From the NCBI GenBank assembly GCA_963826515.1, contig CAWGXI010000010.1, forward strand, positions 186,001 to 250,000: 64,000 nt of DNA, read 5' to 3'. The translations under genes and the position numbers were made by a program. This document shows, piece after piece, positions 8,891-17,904 of the stretch; position 1 is the stretch's first letter; the number at the start of each line of letters is the position of its first letter. The notes under the pieces were generated by a model, which saw only the letters and a list, made by a program, of their open reading frames with translations, had not been told where the DNA came from and did no database searches. Source of the DNA: DATFVJ01 sp963826515. GTDB lineage: Bacteria > Actinomycetota > Actinomycetes > Streptosporangiales > Streptosporangiaceae.

Positions 8891-9512
8891 CCGAAACCGC
8901 AGGTCAGAGGCCCGGTCCGTCACGACGACTGGGTCTCCCGGCTTCCCTGTTCCGATTTTGGGAGCAGTCTGGGAGCCGATCTTGTTCGTTGACTCCCGGA
9001 ACGACCTAAGGAGCGCGTCCACGACCGGGACCGGCGAACGCGCGGCGATGCGCGCCCGTGCACGGAGGGAGGTCTCCCAAAGCTCCTGCAAATCCATCCG
9101 TGAGGGCTCCCCGCATCCCCCGGCGTCATGTGGCTGCAGACGCCGCGCATACCGGGACCTCATGGCCGAGGCGCTCAGACTGTAGGACGTAACGAATGCC
9201 TAGATCGTCCAGCCAGGTTTGGTGACCGTGGCGCACGCCGTGCGGTGTCAGACCGGTACAAAGCGGGGAGCCAGGAGCAACCGGTAGGGCTTCGGCGGGC
9301 TCCTGATGCGACCCGGGGCATCGAACGTCATCCGTCTTATGGCTGACGACCAGCCCGTCACCCGACGGAGAACCGTCGGTTGCAGGCAGGGCACCGTCCA
9401 CTGCCTTCCTTGCCCGCCAGGCGCGGAATGCCCCGGCCAGCGGGTGGTGTGAAGGGCACGCCTGGCTGGGCTGGCGGCAACGGCGGCAGCGGCGTGCCGG
9501 GCCAGAGGCCAC
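8891..9512 (-). pseudogene. Decayed tyrosine recombinase (integrase) C-terminal remnant
   Basis: Read from high to low coordinates, LTPHGVRHGHQTWLDDLGI and VLQSERLGHEVP match the HxxR and GH boxes of actinobacterial phage or ICE integrases. MRGVCSHMTP follows in another frame, where the catalytic Tyr is replaced by Cys. LQELWETSLRARARIAARS and KIGSQTAPKIG complete a typical C-terminus in a third frame. At least two frameshifts, the lost nucleophile and the missing N-terminal half make it dead. It points at the 3' end of tRNA-His, the usual place for such integrases. Confidence 0.75.
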
Positions 9513-9752
9513 TCATGTCCACCAGAACCGGCGACCACTCCCGCGCGTAACGTCCTTGCCGGCGCGGTCACCGCCCGGCGGCACCCAGGAGACGCAAGAA
9601 CAGGCAAGAACAGGCAAGAACAGGCAAGAACAGGCAAGAACAGGCACCAGGATCGTGGCATGGACGCGGGCCAGGTCCTCGGCGTAACGTAGCGCCCGGA
9701 GGCCGCCCGGTGAACCGCTTGTGCCGACGATTACCCGACGTACCGCAGACAC
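9513..9752 (-). pseudogene. Universal stress protein (UspA) N-terminal fragment with repeat expansion
   Basis: RVIVGTSGSPGGLRALRYAE and DLARVHATILVPVLA are the first strand and helix of a UspA domain; WVPPGGD later continues the family pattern. Between them a 10-bp tandem repeat has inserted the peptide CSCLFLPVLACSCVS. After this the frame is lost and the protein ends at 79 residues instead of about 140. Confidence 0.65.
9593..9650. repeat. 10-bp minisatellite (CAGGCAAGAA), about 5 copies
   Basis: Perfect 10-bp units lie inside the UspA-like fragment. The unit is not a multiple of three, so changes in copy number shift the frame. Confidence 0.95.
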
Positions 9753-9839
9753 GGCAGCGCTCCTTGCTCGCAGCTAGCCGTGAGTCAGGACGGCTCGCGC
9801 CAGAGCTTGATGCCTCCGATGACGATCACGGCCCGCGGG

Positions 9840-10200
9840 CTCGCTGCAGCAGGGCATCGTAAACCTACGCCTCCGACGGCTTGCACGCCCAGCTCAAGTT
9901 CCGAGTACGTCGACGCGTGGTAGGCCCGCAGCGCGCGCCCCGGTCGCCCCGCGAGCTGTGAAGCCTGATCTGCCGGCGCTACGCGCCCTCGTGCAACGGG
10001 TCGCCGACAAGCAGCTGCTCGGTGCACGCGAGCGCCTCGGTAAGCTCGCCTTGCTCGGCCAACTGCACTGCAAGATGTTCGAGCGCGTCCAGATACCGTC
10101 GGCGCATTCGCTCCCGCTCGCCTACCAGCCACGCGTCACAGCTGCCCTCGAGCAGGTCACCGGTGTACACACCACGTGGCGCACCGCCGTCGAGGCAGAC
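9840..10200 (-). pseudogene. SARP/AfsR-type regulator, bacterial transcriptional activator domain remnant
   Basis: The stretch MYTGDLLEGSCDAWLVGERE, MRRRYLDALEHLAVQLAEQG and CTEQLLVGDPLHE (9979-10170) is the TPR-like BTAD of SARP regulators. GRPGRALRAYHASTYSELEL in another frame (about 9870-9930) is its last repeat. The DNA-binding domain and the rest are missing. It was probably a regulator of a secondary-metabolite or accessory locus. Confidence 0.65.
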
Positions 10201-10596
10201 GGCCGGGTCATGGTGGGCCCTAGGCCGACCCTAGGCCAGCCGCGGCGGGCGATGCGCCACGACCGCCCCGGGCGCCCCCTATCTTTAAGCGCGCTACGCG
10301 CCTGCCGCCCTCGGGGCTTGCCGCCCATCGCTGACCCGGCGGCGCGCGGGCCGACCGGCAGACCTGCGGCCCCTCGGGCAGGAAGCGCGGGAAAGCCAGG
10401 GCCTGCCGACGGCCGCGCTGCGCCTCTCAAAGAACGTTCAAGATCCCAATGTTGGAGTCTCGACGGTTTGACGGAAATGCCACCGGTGGACGAGACGAGC
10501 CCGAGCCGGGAAGGAAGTTATTAAGGATCACCCCCGGCTGGCCTCACCGCGGATGGGGATGCCTGTTTTCGACGCGTGGCGGAAGTTCGGCGAAAC
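10201..10596. other. Gene-free stretch
   Basis: No frame here shows a recognisable domain or convincing codon use on either strand. It may be further decayed sequence upstream of the SARP remnant. Confidence 0.5.
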
Positions 10597-11022
10597 TCAT
10601 TCCTCCACCAGCGCTTTTCCATGGGCCGCTAGCGCCCAGATGACGAAGATGTCGAGCGTGATGACCGTGAGTGACCAGAACGGGTAGAAGGGGATGAAGA
10701 AGAAGTTCGCCAATGCCGACAGCGACGCGAGCGTGATTCCCACGATTCTGGCCCACATCGCTCCCGCCATCACGTAGAACCCCGCCAGCAGGACGACCAT
10801 GCCGGCGATGAGTACGATCCACCCCCACGTCTTCACGTTCCCTCCATAGGGGTAATTGGCCACCGTGGTGTAGAACCTCCCGCTCTTCAGCAGGGCGGCC
10901 AGGCCCTCGAAGAACGCGAAGAACCCTCCCACGATCATCACGACCGCAGCAAAGAGGACCCAACCGGCCCCCACGCCCGCACGTTCCTCTGTCATAACTC
11001 CTCTTCCTCCAGCCTGCGCCAT
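10597..11022 (-). CDS. DUF7144-like four-helix membrane protein
   Basis: 141 aa with four predicted transmembrane helices (WVLFAAVVMIVGGFFAFFEG, WGWIVLIAGMVVLLAGFYVM, IVGITLASLSALANFFFI, LTVITLDIFVIWALAAHG). The loops FEGLAAL and PFYPFWSL are typical of a widespread actinobacterial family of unknown function. The start at 11022 has GGGGAG five bases upstream; an internal ATG at 10995 is an alternative. Confidence 0.85.
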   Translation of the reverse strand: MAQAGGRGVMTEERAGVGAGWVLFAAVVMIVGGFFAFFEGLAALLKSGRFYTTVANYPYGGNVKTWGWIVLIAGMVVLLAGFYVMAGAMWARIVGITLASLSALANFFFIPFYPFWSLTVITLDIFVIWALAAHGKALVEE

Positions 11023-11355
11023 GACTACTCCCCTTTCTTCAGGAATCAGGTCTTTCTTCGGGAATCAGGTCATCATGAGCGCACATTAGATCTCGGACGC
11101 TTGCCCTCCATCACCCTCGTGGGATGGAAAGCGGAGGTGGCCAGGGTGTGAGGATGATCTACATTCGGGCGCCCGGTGGCAGACCGCTCGCGAGTCATCC
11201 GAGGTCTGGAAATGAGTCCGCGTTGTGTCGAGGCGATCGCTGGCAACCGTTCCGGGTGCAAGCAGGCACGCCGCACGCTCCGCATTTGAGCTCGATAGTC
11301 GTCGACGCGTGCGCGCTCGGCCGGCGAGGTTCCGCCTCAGCATCGACGACGGTTC
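11023..11355. other. Intergenic region with no recognisable gene
   Basis: This lies between two minus-strand genes. It probably holds the promoter of the DUF7144-like gene and the 3' end of the LuxR transcript. No coding signal is seen. Confidence 0.5.
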
Positions 11356-13989
11356 TCAGAGCAGACGCAGATCTACGGCTCGCTCAATCGCCTCGAGGCG
11401 CGACGACACCCCCAGCTTCTGGAAGATCGACCGGAGGTGGCTCTTCACTGTGTTGCGCGAGATGTAGAGCGTGGCTGCGATCTGCAGGTACGTGCTGGTG
11501 GGCAGCAGCTTCAGGATACGCAGCTCGGTAGCGGTCAGCGGTTCGGCGAGCTTGCCATGCGAACGTGAGCCCTCCGGCTGGGTGGCGCGCGCCTCGAGGG
11601 CGGCAGCGATGAGCCGCTTCAGGAACGGGTCCGGTCGCACCTGCGTTGATTGCTCGATCAGGTAGCTGGTCACCTGGGGTACGGTCGTGACGACCGTGTT
11701 GAGGAAACCCTGGTGGCGTGCTATTTCAAGCACGCTGCCGAGGATGCCAGCGGCACTGGGGTCGCCGCGCTCGATCGCGGCGGCGGTCAGCAGTATCTGA
11801 CGCACCAGCGCGGCCCGCGCCGTCAAGTCCCCCGGTGACAGCGCCACCAGGTGGTCCACCGCCGCCTGGTGATCGCCCGCGGCGAGCGCGATCCTGGCCA
11901 GCAGCAGGCCGCGCCGGGTGGCGGGCAGCCGGCCGGCCAGTTCGGCCGGGGTGCGCAGGTCGCCGAGCGAGAGGCGCAGCAGTGCCTCCAGCTCGTCGGC
12001 TCGCGCGAGGAGGGCGGATGTCGTTCCGGCCAGGACGAGACGCGAGGTTTCGACCGTTGCCAGCGCGTCGCGGATCTGGCCGCGGGCGGCCCAGATCCCG
12101 GCCCGGTCGAGCAGGGCGAGAAACTCGAAGGCGGGCCGTCCGCGCTCGGAGATCGACAGCGCACGCTCGGTTAGATGCTCTGCGGCGTCAAGGTCACGCC
12201 GCTCGAGCGCGGCGCCGGCCAGAGCGCGCAGGTAATCCACCGCGAAGGGGTGCTGTTCGAAGCCCAGGCGCCTCGCGTCAGCCTCAGCGGCCCTGGCGGC
12301 AGCGTCGGCCTCGGCGATACGGCCAGCGTCGAACCAGGCGAGCGACTGGGCCCCGCGCAGCACCAACTTGGCCGGCTCGGCAAGCGAGGGGACCGCGAGG
12401 GCCGCGGCCACCTCGCGCTCCACCGCCTCGAAGTCTTCCACCCACGTGTAGGCACGGACAAGGATCACCGGCACCGCTGTGACCCAGTCGTCGTCGAGCT
12501 GCGCTCGCGCCGCCATGCTCCGCGCGGCGAGCCCTTGACGGACCGCTTCGTCCATCTCACCGATGAGCGCGTGCCGAACGCAGCGCATCACCGCCAGCCG
12601 CGCTGCCAGCGTCGAGTCGGCCGGGATCGACGCCTGCGCGCGCTCGATCAGGTCCAGGTACTCGCCGCCGCGGACCCAGTCGCCGCAGAGCAGCAAGTCA
12701 GCCGTCAGGGCCAGCAGCCGGCCGGGAGCGCGTGCGAGCACCGACGGGTCGACCATGCCGAGGTCGAGCGCTGCCGGCAACGCCGGGTCGTGCAGGAAAT
12801 CGGTGACGACCCGGTCCTGCAGCAGGGCCAGCGCCCGGTCGGCCTGCTGCGCCGCCAGGAAGTGGCGAGTCGCGCGCCGCGTGTCACCGGTGGACTCGTA
12901 CCATTCGGCCGCGCCGAGCTGGAGCGCGAGCTCCCGCGGCCGGTCGGTGGCGTGCAGCTCGGCGCGCAGCACCTGGCGGACGAGATGGTGGTAGCGGTAG
13001 CTCGTCCGGTCGTCATCGAGTGCCACGATGAACAGGTTGGCCGCGTCGATGCTGCGCAGCAGCGCCGCCGCGTGCTGCCCGCCGGTGACGGCTGCGCAGG
13101 CCTCAGCGGTCAGCTCGCCGAGAACAGATGTGTCGAGCATGAAGCGGACCACCTCGGGTGGCTGCTGCTCGAGGACTTCGGAGATGAAGTACTCGGCGAT
13201 CGCTTGGCCGCGGACCTCCAGCGCACGCGCTGCCTGCGCCGGGTCGGTGGTGCCGCGAAGCGTCAGCGCGGCCATCTGCACGGCCGCGACCCACCCCTCG
13301 CTGCGCTCGTGCAGGCACGCGAGCTCAGCGGCGGCGACCCCAACCCCGAAGTTCGCGAGCAGGGCGCCAGTCTCGGTGAGCGATAGATACAGGTCGCGGT
13401 CGCGGAGCTCGCACAGCTCACCCGACATCCGCAGCCGGTGCAGCCGCAGCGGCGGGTCGACGCGGCTGGCCAGCACCAGCTGCGCGGTCTTGGCCGGCCA
13501 GCGTTCGACCAGATCGGTCATGTGGTTGCTGGCCGCAGCCGCCGCCGCGTGGAAATCATCGACAATAATTGCTGACCCGGCAGGCAGCCTCGCGGCGTCG
13601 TTGGCGATCGAAGCGGTGACGTCGGCGGACATCGCCCCGTCCATGGCGAGCAGCTCGGCGGCGTCGGCGCCGAACCCCGGCGCCACTACCCGGGGGGCCT
13701 CGATGAAGCCTGCCCAGAACCGGACCGGGTCCGCGTCGGCCTCGTCGCATGACAGCCAGGACGTCACGCCGGGCGGCCGTGCCGCCGCCCAGCTCGAAAG
13801 CAGAACGCTCTTGCCCGCGCCTGCCGATCCCACCACAACCGTCAGCCGTTGGCTGGCCCCCGCATCCAGCCGTTCTATCAGCGCAGACCTTGTGACCAGC
13901 GTCGTCGGCAGCGTTGTCGCGCGGAACTTCGCCAGCGCGAACCGCGCGCTCCGGGCGCCGTCCCGCCCCATCGTCGCAGGCTCTACCAC
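11356..13989 (-). CDS. Large ATP-binding LuxR-family (LAL/MalT-like) transcriptional regulator
   Basis: 877 aa. An N-terminal STAND NTPase (Walker A VGSAGAGKSVLLSSWA at about residue 53, Walker B SAIIVDDFHAA near 140, sensor LVLASRVDPPLRLHRLRM) is followed by a long helical TPR-like sensor region. A C-terminal LuxR helix-turn-helix (LTATELRILKLLPTSTYLQI, SRNTVKSHLRSIFQKLGVSS) completes it. MalT-type regulators are activated by a small inducer and ATP. No target is obvious next to it; the gene may act elsewhere. Confidence 0.92.
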   Translation of the reverse strand: MVEPATMGRDGARSARFALAKFRATTLPTTLVTRSALIERLDAGASQRLTVVVGSAGAGKSVLLSSWAAARPPGVTSWLSCDEADADPVRFWAGFIEAPRVVAPGFGADAAELLAMDGAMSADVTASIANDAARLPAGSAIIVDDFHAAAAAASNHMTDLVERWPAKTAQLVLASRVDPPLRLHRLRMSGELCELRDRDLYLSLTETGALLANFGVGVAAAELACLHERSEGWVAAVQMAALTLRGTTDPAQAARALEVRGQAIAEYFISEVLEQQPPEVVRFMLDTSVLGELTAEACAAVTGGQHAAALLRSIDAANLFIVALDDDRTSYRYHHLVRQVLRAELHATDRPRELALQLGAAEWYESTGDTRRATRHFLAAQQADRALALLQDRVVTDFLHDPALPAALDLGMVDPSVLARAPGRLLALTADLLLCGDWVRGGEYLDLIERAQASIPADSTLAARLAVMRCVRHALIGEMDEAVRQGLAARSMAARAQLDDDWVTAVPVILVRAYTWVEDFEAVEREVAAALAVPSLAEPAKLVLRGAQSLAWFDAGRIAEADAAARAAEADARRLGFEQHPFAVDYLRALAGAALERRDLDAAEHLTERALSISERGRPAFEFLALLDRAGIWAARGQIRDALATVETSRLVLAGTTSALLARADELEALLRLSLGDLRTPAELAGRLPATRRGLLLARIALAAGDHQAAVDHLVALSPGDLTARAALVRQILLTAAAIERGDPSAAGILGSVLEIARHQGFLNTVVTTVPQVTSYLIEQSTQVRPDPFLKRLIAAALEARATQPEGSRSHGKLAEPLTATELRILKLLPTSTYLQIAATLYISRNTVKSHLRSIFQKLGVSSRLEAIERAVDLRLL

Positions 13990-14197
13990 AACACGTTCCC
14001 CGCAGTTCCGCCCGCGCCCAAAACGCCTGACCGTGCCCGCTTCATCCGAACTCTACAGTTGGCCCGGCAATTATAGGCAGCGGCGCGATCGCAAGCTAGG
14101 CCGCTTATCACCCTCGGGGGGGTGGTGACGCAGACCGAGCCAGCAGGCATGCTCCCAGCACACGAGTGTATGGAAACGGCTGCGAGGCGAAAACCTG
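13990..14197. promoter_or_regulatory. Divergent promoter region
   Basis: This region separates the start of the LuxR regulator (minus) from a small plus-strand gene and must contain both promoters. No specific operator is recognised. Confidence 0.35.
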
Positions 14198-14416
14198 GTG
14201 CGAGCACGAACGTACGAGATCACCTTCGTCGGACAGGCAGGCACCGCGCTGCGCGGTGAGTTCGACGACTGCGAGGTCAGCGTGGGCCCGGGCACGACCA
14301 CGCTTCGCGCCGAACTGCCAGATCAGAGCGCCCTGCAGGGACTACTGCAGCGAATCTCTGGCCTCGGCCTCGAGCTGCTGGACGTGCATGTCGTAGCGAC
14401 GCCGCGCGCGCCGTGA
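14198..14416 (+). CDS. Small conserved actinobacterial protein (BON/ferredoxin-like fold possible)
   Basis: 72 aa beginning RARTYEITFVGQ and ending with SALQGLLQRISGLGLELLDV. The pattern of two beta strands, PDQxALxGxLxRIxxLGLEL and a final strand recurs in small actinobacterial proteins often found near regulators. The function is unknown. Codon use is typical, with G/C at third positions. Confidence 0.65.
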   Translation: MRARTYEITFVGQAGTALRGEFDDCEVSVGPGTTTLRAELPDQSALQGLLQRISGLGLELLDVHVVATPRAP

Positions 14417-14439
14417 CCCTGTCCCGGACCACGCGCAGA

Positions 14440-14690
14440 CCACGCCCACCCCGCGAGCGAGCTCCTGGCGCCTTCCTCCACCGGTTCCGTGTCACCAGAG
14501 AGGTGCAGTCCGGTGATCCGCAGCATCTTCACCACCAGCGACTGCGGCGCGATGAGGCCATAGTGGCACCCTGCGGCGTCGGCTCATTGGCGATCCGGAC
14601 GAAGGTACCCAGGCCGCATGCGTCGCAGAAGGACAGGCCAGCCAGTCGGCTACCGCGCCGTTCGTGCTCTGGCTCACCATCCCTCCCCCG
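14440..14690 (-). pseudogene. STAS-domain (anti-sigma factor antagonist) remnant
   Basis: On the minus strand GLSFCDACGLGTFVRIANEP matches the central STAS motif around the phosphorylatable Ser (here replaced, CDACG instead of CDASG). After a frameshift YGLIAPQSLVVKMLRITGLH continues the last helix. The two pieces are in different frames, so the gene is broken. Confidence 0.6.
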
Positions 14691-14984
14691 GCGGCCCCAT
14701 TTCGTCAACCCGTTCCGGTGACAGTTGCGCGGCGATCTTCTTGCGTGTTAATGGCGGAGGTCCCTCACTGGACAACAGCGCGCAACCAATAAGGTCCAGA
14801 TCAGGCGCATCGCCATGCGAGAGTACACCGGAGTCGGCTAGCTGAAGCTGGCCACGGACCGGCCGCGCTGGTGCTGGAGCGCCAGCTGTCGCGCAACTCT
14901 CTGACGCGCTACCCGCGGATTCGGGTCTGATGGCTCTGTCGGCTGGTACATCGCTGCCGCGGTCAGTCCGCGCCTTCGGGTGCC
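14691..14984. other. Gene-free decayed stretch
   Basis: No recognisable domain on either strand. It lies between STAS and GH15 remnants. Confidence 0.5.
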
Positions 14985-15700
14985 GCGTCAGCGGCTCAGC
15001 GGCGGGTGGCGCCAGGACGGCGGATCCGGGCCGCGAGCAGCGACACGACCTCGATCAAGGCCAGGTGGGTGAACGCCTGCGGGAAACTCCCCAGGTGCTG
15101 GCGCGTCGTGGTGTCGATTTCCTCGGCAAAGCTGCGGCCCGGCAAATATCAGCAGTTTCTGGCACAGGGCGTGCGCGCGCTCAATCTGGCCGATCACGCC
15201 AGCGCGGTCACCAGCAAGAACGAGCAGATGGTGAACGTGCCCCCCGCACCCTCGAAACCGGTGTCTGTGCTCTCCACCCGGGGGCGCAGGACCAGGCCGC
15301 CCTTGTCAGCTCGTCGGCGATGGCAGGCACGGTCGATTTGACCCGCTCGTCGCCGGGCGGGAGGAAACCATGATCGGCAGCAGCAGCGAGGCACCGAGAG
15401 AGACAGTCTCGTACTGCTGCCGGAACACGCCGCGGCCGGAAAGGCCTTGTCCAGCACCTCGGCCTTGATCTCCTCAGCGCCTGCCCGCCACCGGCGGGCG
15501 CGTTTGTCATCACCGCGCTCCGCGGCGAGATCGCCGCCGCGCGCGGCGGCCACCCAGCACATCACCTTGGACGCGGTGAAGTGCTTCGGGTCGCCGCGGA
15601 CTTCCCAGATCCCCTGACCGGGCTCAATCTTGTGCTGCAGGGCGGCATCGACGAATCCGGCGAGCCCTTCCCACTCCGGTATCACGATCTGGGCCGCTCC
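14985..15700 (-). pseudogene. Glycoside hydrolase family 15 (glucoamylase/trehalase-like) remnant
   Basis: IEPGQGIWEVRGDPKHFTAS and KVMCWVAAARGGDLAAERGD match the catalytic (alpha/alpha)6 barrel of actinobacterial GH15 proteins. LVLRPRVESTDTGFEGAGGT, FTICSFLLVTALA and the shifted piece IGQIERAHALCQKLLIFA match its end. Several frameshifts separate these blocks and the N-terminal beta-sandwich domain is absent. The intact enzymes hydrolyse alpha-1,4-glucans or trehalose. Confidence 0.7.
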
Positions 15701-15804
15701 CCGCCGGAACGATAGTCCTCGGCGGGTGATGACGGCCGCGCGCCCGTGGGCGGATCGTTGTCATGGTGATGAATGTGTTCGTTTTCAGGGTCCTGGCTGC
15801 TCAT
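15682..15804 (-). CDS. Possible 40-aa His/Asp-rich small ORF
   Basis: The frame MSSQDPENEHIHHHDNDPPT to SGGERPRS is open from an ATG at 15804 to a TGA. It overlaps the start of the GH15 remnant. It may be the N-terminal piece of another broken gene. Nothing recognisable; low confidence that it is expressed. Confidence 0.2.
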   Translation of the reverse strand: MSSQDPENEHIHHHDNDPPTGARPSSPAEDYRSGGERPRS

Positions 15805-15866
15805 GGAGGCGCACTTACAGGGCTGATCGCGGCGCCGGTGGGTGCTGAACTGGAGGTGGGGAACCG

Positions 15867-16400
15867 ATGAGCGAGCCTGACCGCACGAGGCTGCCGATAC
15901 GCAGGCCGCCGTTTGGGGGGTGTGCAATAAGACGCTGGCGGGGTCGGAGCCTGACTGGAACCTGATCGGGCATGTCGAGCCTCCGGCGGGGTCCCCGAAT
16001 GTGTTGCTGGTGCTGATCGACGACGCCGGCTTCGGCAACCCGGCAACGTTCGGCGGCCCGATCGACACCCCGAACTACACGCGGATGGCCGAGGGGGGGT
16101 TGCGGTACAACCGGTTCCACGTCACCGCGCTGTGCTCGCCGACCCGGGCGGCTCTGCTGACCGGGCGGAACAACCACGCGGTCGGTTTCGGCTCGGTGGG
16201 TGAATTCTCCAGCGGCTTCCCGGGTTACACGGCGATGGTTCCGGGTGATTGCACCCCGTGGCCGAGGATCTTGGCGGAGAACGGGTACAGCACCGCGGCG
16301 TTCGGCAAGTGGCACCTGACCCCCGACGGCCAGCAGGGCCCGGCCGGGCCGTTCGGGCGGTGGCCGAACGGGTGGGCGGCGGCGCTGCGGAACCCGGGCG
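15867..16400 (+). pseudogene. Arylsulfatase N-terminal fragment, frameshifted and truncated
   Basis: The start MSEPDRTRLPIRRPPFGG is followed by a G6 run (about 15913-15919) where one extra G shifts the frame. The second frame then reads VLLVLIDDAGFGNPATFGGP, the formylglycine motif CSPTRAALLTGRNN, and STAAFGKWHLTPDG. The sequence is that of a large sulfatase (alkaline-phosphatase fold, usually over 700 aa) but stops resembling it at about 16395. From there DUF2252 sequence begins. Only about 175 residues remain. Confidence 0.75.
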
Positions 16401-16877
16401 TTCATCGTCCTGCTGCAGGGACGCGACGCGCAGGATCCCCTGTTCCTGCAGATCAAGGAGGCGACGGCATCAGTCCTTGAGGCATACCTGCCGACGAGCA
16501 AGTACAAGCAGCACGGCGAGCGGGTGGTGCAAGGGCAGCGGATGATGCAGGCCGCCAGCGACATCTACCTTGGCTGGACGAAGGGCCTGGACGTGCGCCG
16601 CCACTTCTACTGGCGCCAGCTTCGCGACATGAAGGGCTCGGTGGAGGCCGAGTCGCTGGCACCGCTGGGGCTCATCTTCTACGCCCGCACCTGCGGGTGG
16701 ACGCTGGCCCGGGCCCACGCCCGATCCGGCGACCCCGAATACCTGCGCACCGGCGACGCGTTCGACAAATCGATCACCGACTTCTCGCAGCGCTACGCCG
16801 ACCACAACGAGCGGGACTACCAGGAGTTCGTGAACGCGGTCCGGTCCGGAAGGCTGGAAGCACGTGAGGGCGTCTGA
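16401..16877 (+). pseudogene. DUF2252 protein, C-terminal fragment fused to the sulfatase remnant
   Basis: From 16401 the frame reads FIVLLQGRDAQDPLFLQIKE, YLPTSKYKQHGERVVQGQRM, FYWRQLRDMKGSVEAESLAP and ends FVNAVRSGRLEAREGV. This is the last third of DUF2252, a kinase-like fold family of unknown role. No native start codon remains; an internal GTG at 16524 could start only 117 aa. The junction to sulfatase sequence is abrupt. Confidence 0.75.
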
Positions 16878-16988
16878 AGATCGGATAGGGCTCGCTGCGG
16901 GCCACCGCCGCACGGATGCCGGCGGGCTTGAGCCGTCTGACGTGCGACGCTTGCGCTGTGCAGGCATGAGGGGAACGGGGGCAGGGGC

Positions 16989-17858
16989 GTGACCTTCGCG
17001 GTGGTGTTCGCCTTGGCCGCTGCCTTCTCCAATGCGGTCAACCTGATGACCCAGCACTCGGCGAGCGTCGGTGCGCCGGAGCGGCAGAAAGGCTGGCGGC
17101 TGGCCCTCTACCTGGTCCGGCAGCCGCTGTGGCTGCTCGGGGGCGCCGCTGCGGTGGGCTCGTACGCCTTCCAGGCCCTCGCCTTGCACAACGGCGCAAT
17201 GTCGGTGGTCCAGCCCGTTCTGGTCACCGAGCTGGTCTTCGTCCTGGTGCTGCGCCGGGTGTGGATCCGCCAGGACGTGGCCCGCGCCGCCTGGGCCGCC
17301 GTGACCGTCGTCTGCGTGGCACTGGCGGTGTTCCTCACCGCGGCCGAGCCCACCGGCGGCCACCCTTTCCCGGAGACAGCTGAGTGGCTGTCCGCCGGGC
17401 TGGTGTTCGGCGTGACCATCGCCGTGCTGGCCGCGGCCGGCAGGTGGGGCTCACCGGTGCGCCGGGCCGCCGTCCTTGCGGCAGCCGCAGCGCTCACCTG
17501 GGCTCTGGAGGCAACGTTCCTCAAGGCGGCGACCCAGACGCTCGCCACATCCGGGATTGTCGGCATGCTCACCCACTGGCCCCTCTACGCATTCATCGCC
17601 GCTACCGTCACCGGCACCGTGCTCCAGCAGGCCGCTCTTCACGTCGGGCCGTTGAGCGTATCCCAGCCGGTGCTGGTCATCACCGACCCGTTCGCCAGCA
17701 TCATCTTGAGCGTGTGGCTGTTCGGCGAGCGCTTCACCGACAGCCCCGCGAAGATCACCGTCGCCGTCCTGGCTTTCGCCGTGCTGGCCGCCGGCCTCAC
17801 CGTGCTGACGCGAACATCGCCGAAGGATCTCACTCCGTCCAGACCAGCCAGATCATGA
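16989..17858 (+). CDS. EamA/DMT-like multidrug or metabolite transporter
   Basis: 289 aa with about nine or ten hydrophobic segments in two halves (start FAVVFALAAAFSNAVNLMTQ, SVVQPVLVTELVFVLVLRRV, then SVSQPVLVITDPFASIILSV and VAVLAFAVLAAGLTVLTR). The repeated xSVxQPVLVxxxxF motif shows the internal duplication typical of drug/metabolite transporters. The GTG start is preceded by GGGGCAGGGG. The substrate is unknown. Confidence 0.85.
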   Translation: MTFAVVFALAAAFSNAVNLMTQHSASVGAPERQKGWRLALYLVRQPLWLLGGAAAVGSYAFQALALHNGAMSVVQPVLVTELVFVLVLRRVWIRQDVARAAWAAVTVVCVALAVFLTAAEPTGGHPFPETAEWLSAGLVFGVTIAVLAAAGRWGSPVRRAAVLAAAAALTWALEATFLKAATQTLATSGIVGMLTHWPLYAFIAATVTGTVLQQAALHVGPLSVSQPVLVITDPFASIILSVWLFGERFTDSPAKITVAVLAFAVLAAGLTVLTRTSPKDLTPSRPARS

Positions 17859-17904
17859 AAGACTCCGACGGCCCCGTATCTGCGCCTCGCCGGGAAGCCC
17901 GCCT

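Noticed and set aside
8825..9163. Minus-strand open frame ending ERWDSNPRHPGPQPG
   Set aside because: Its end is the translated antisense of tRNA-His, a well-known annotation artefact. Only the upstream part reflects the integrase remnant.
12175..13386. 403-aa plus-strand open frame opposite the LuxR regulator
   Set aside because: It is the mirror frame of a GC-rich gene with strong homology on the other strand; no domain or start signal.
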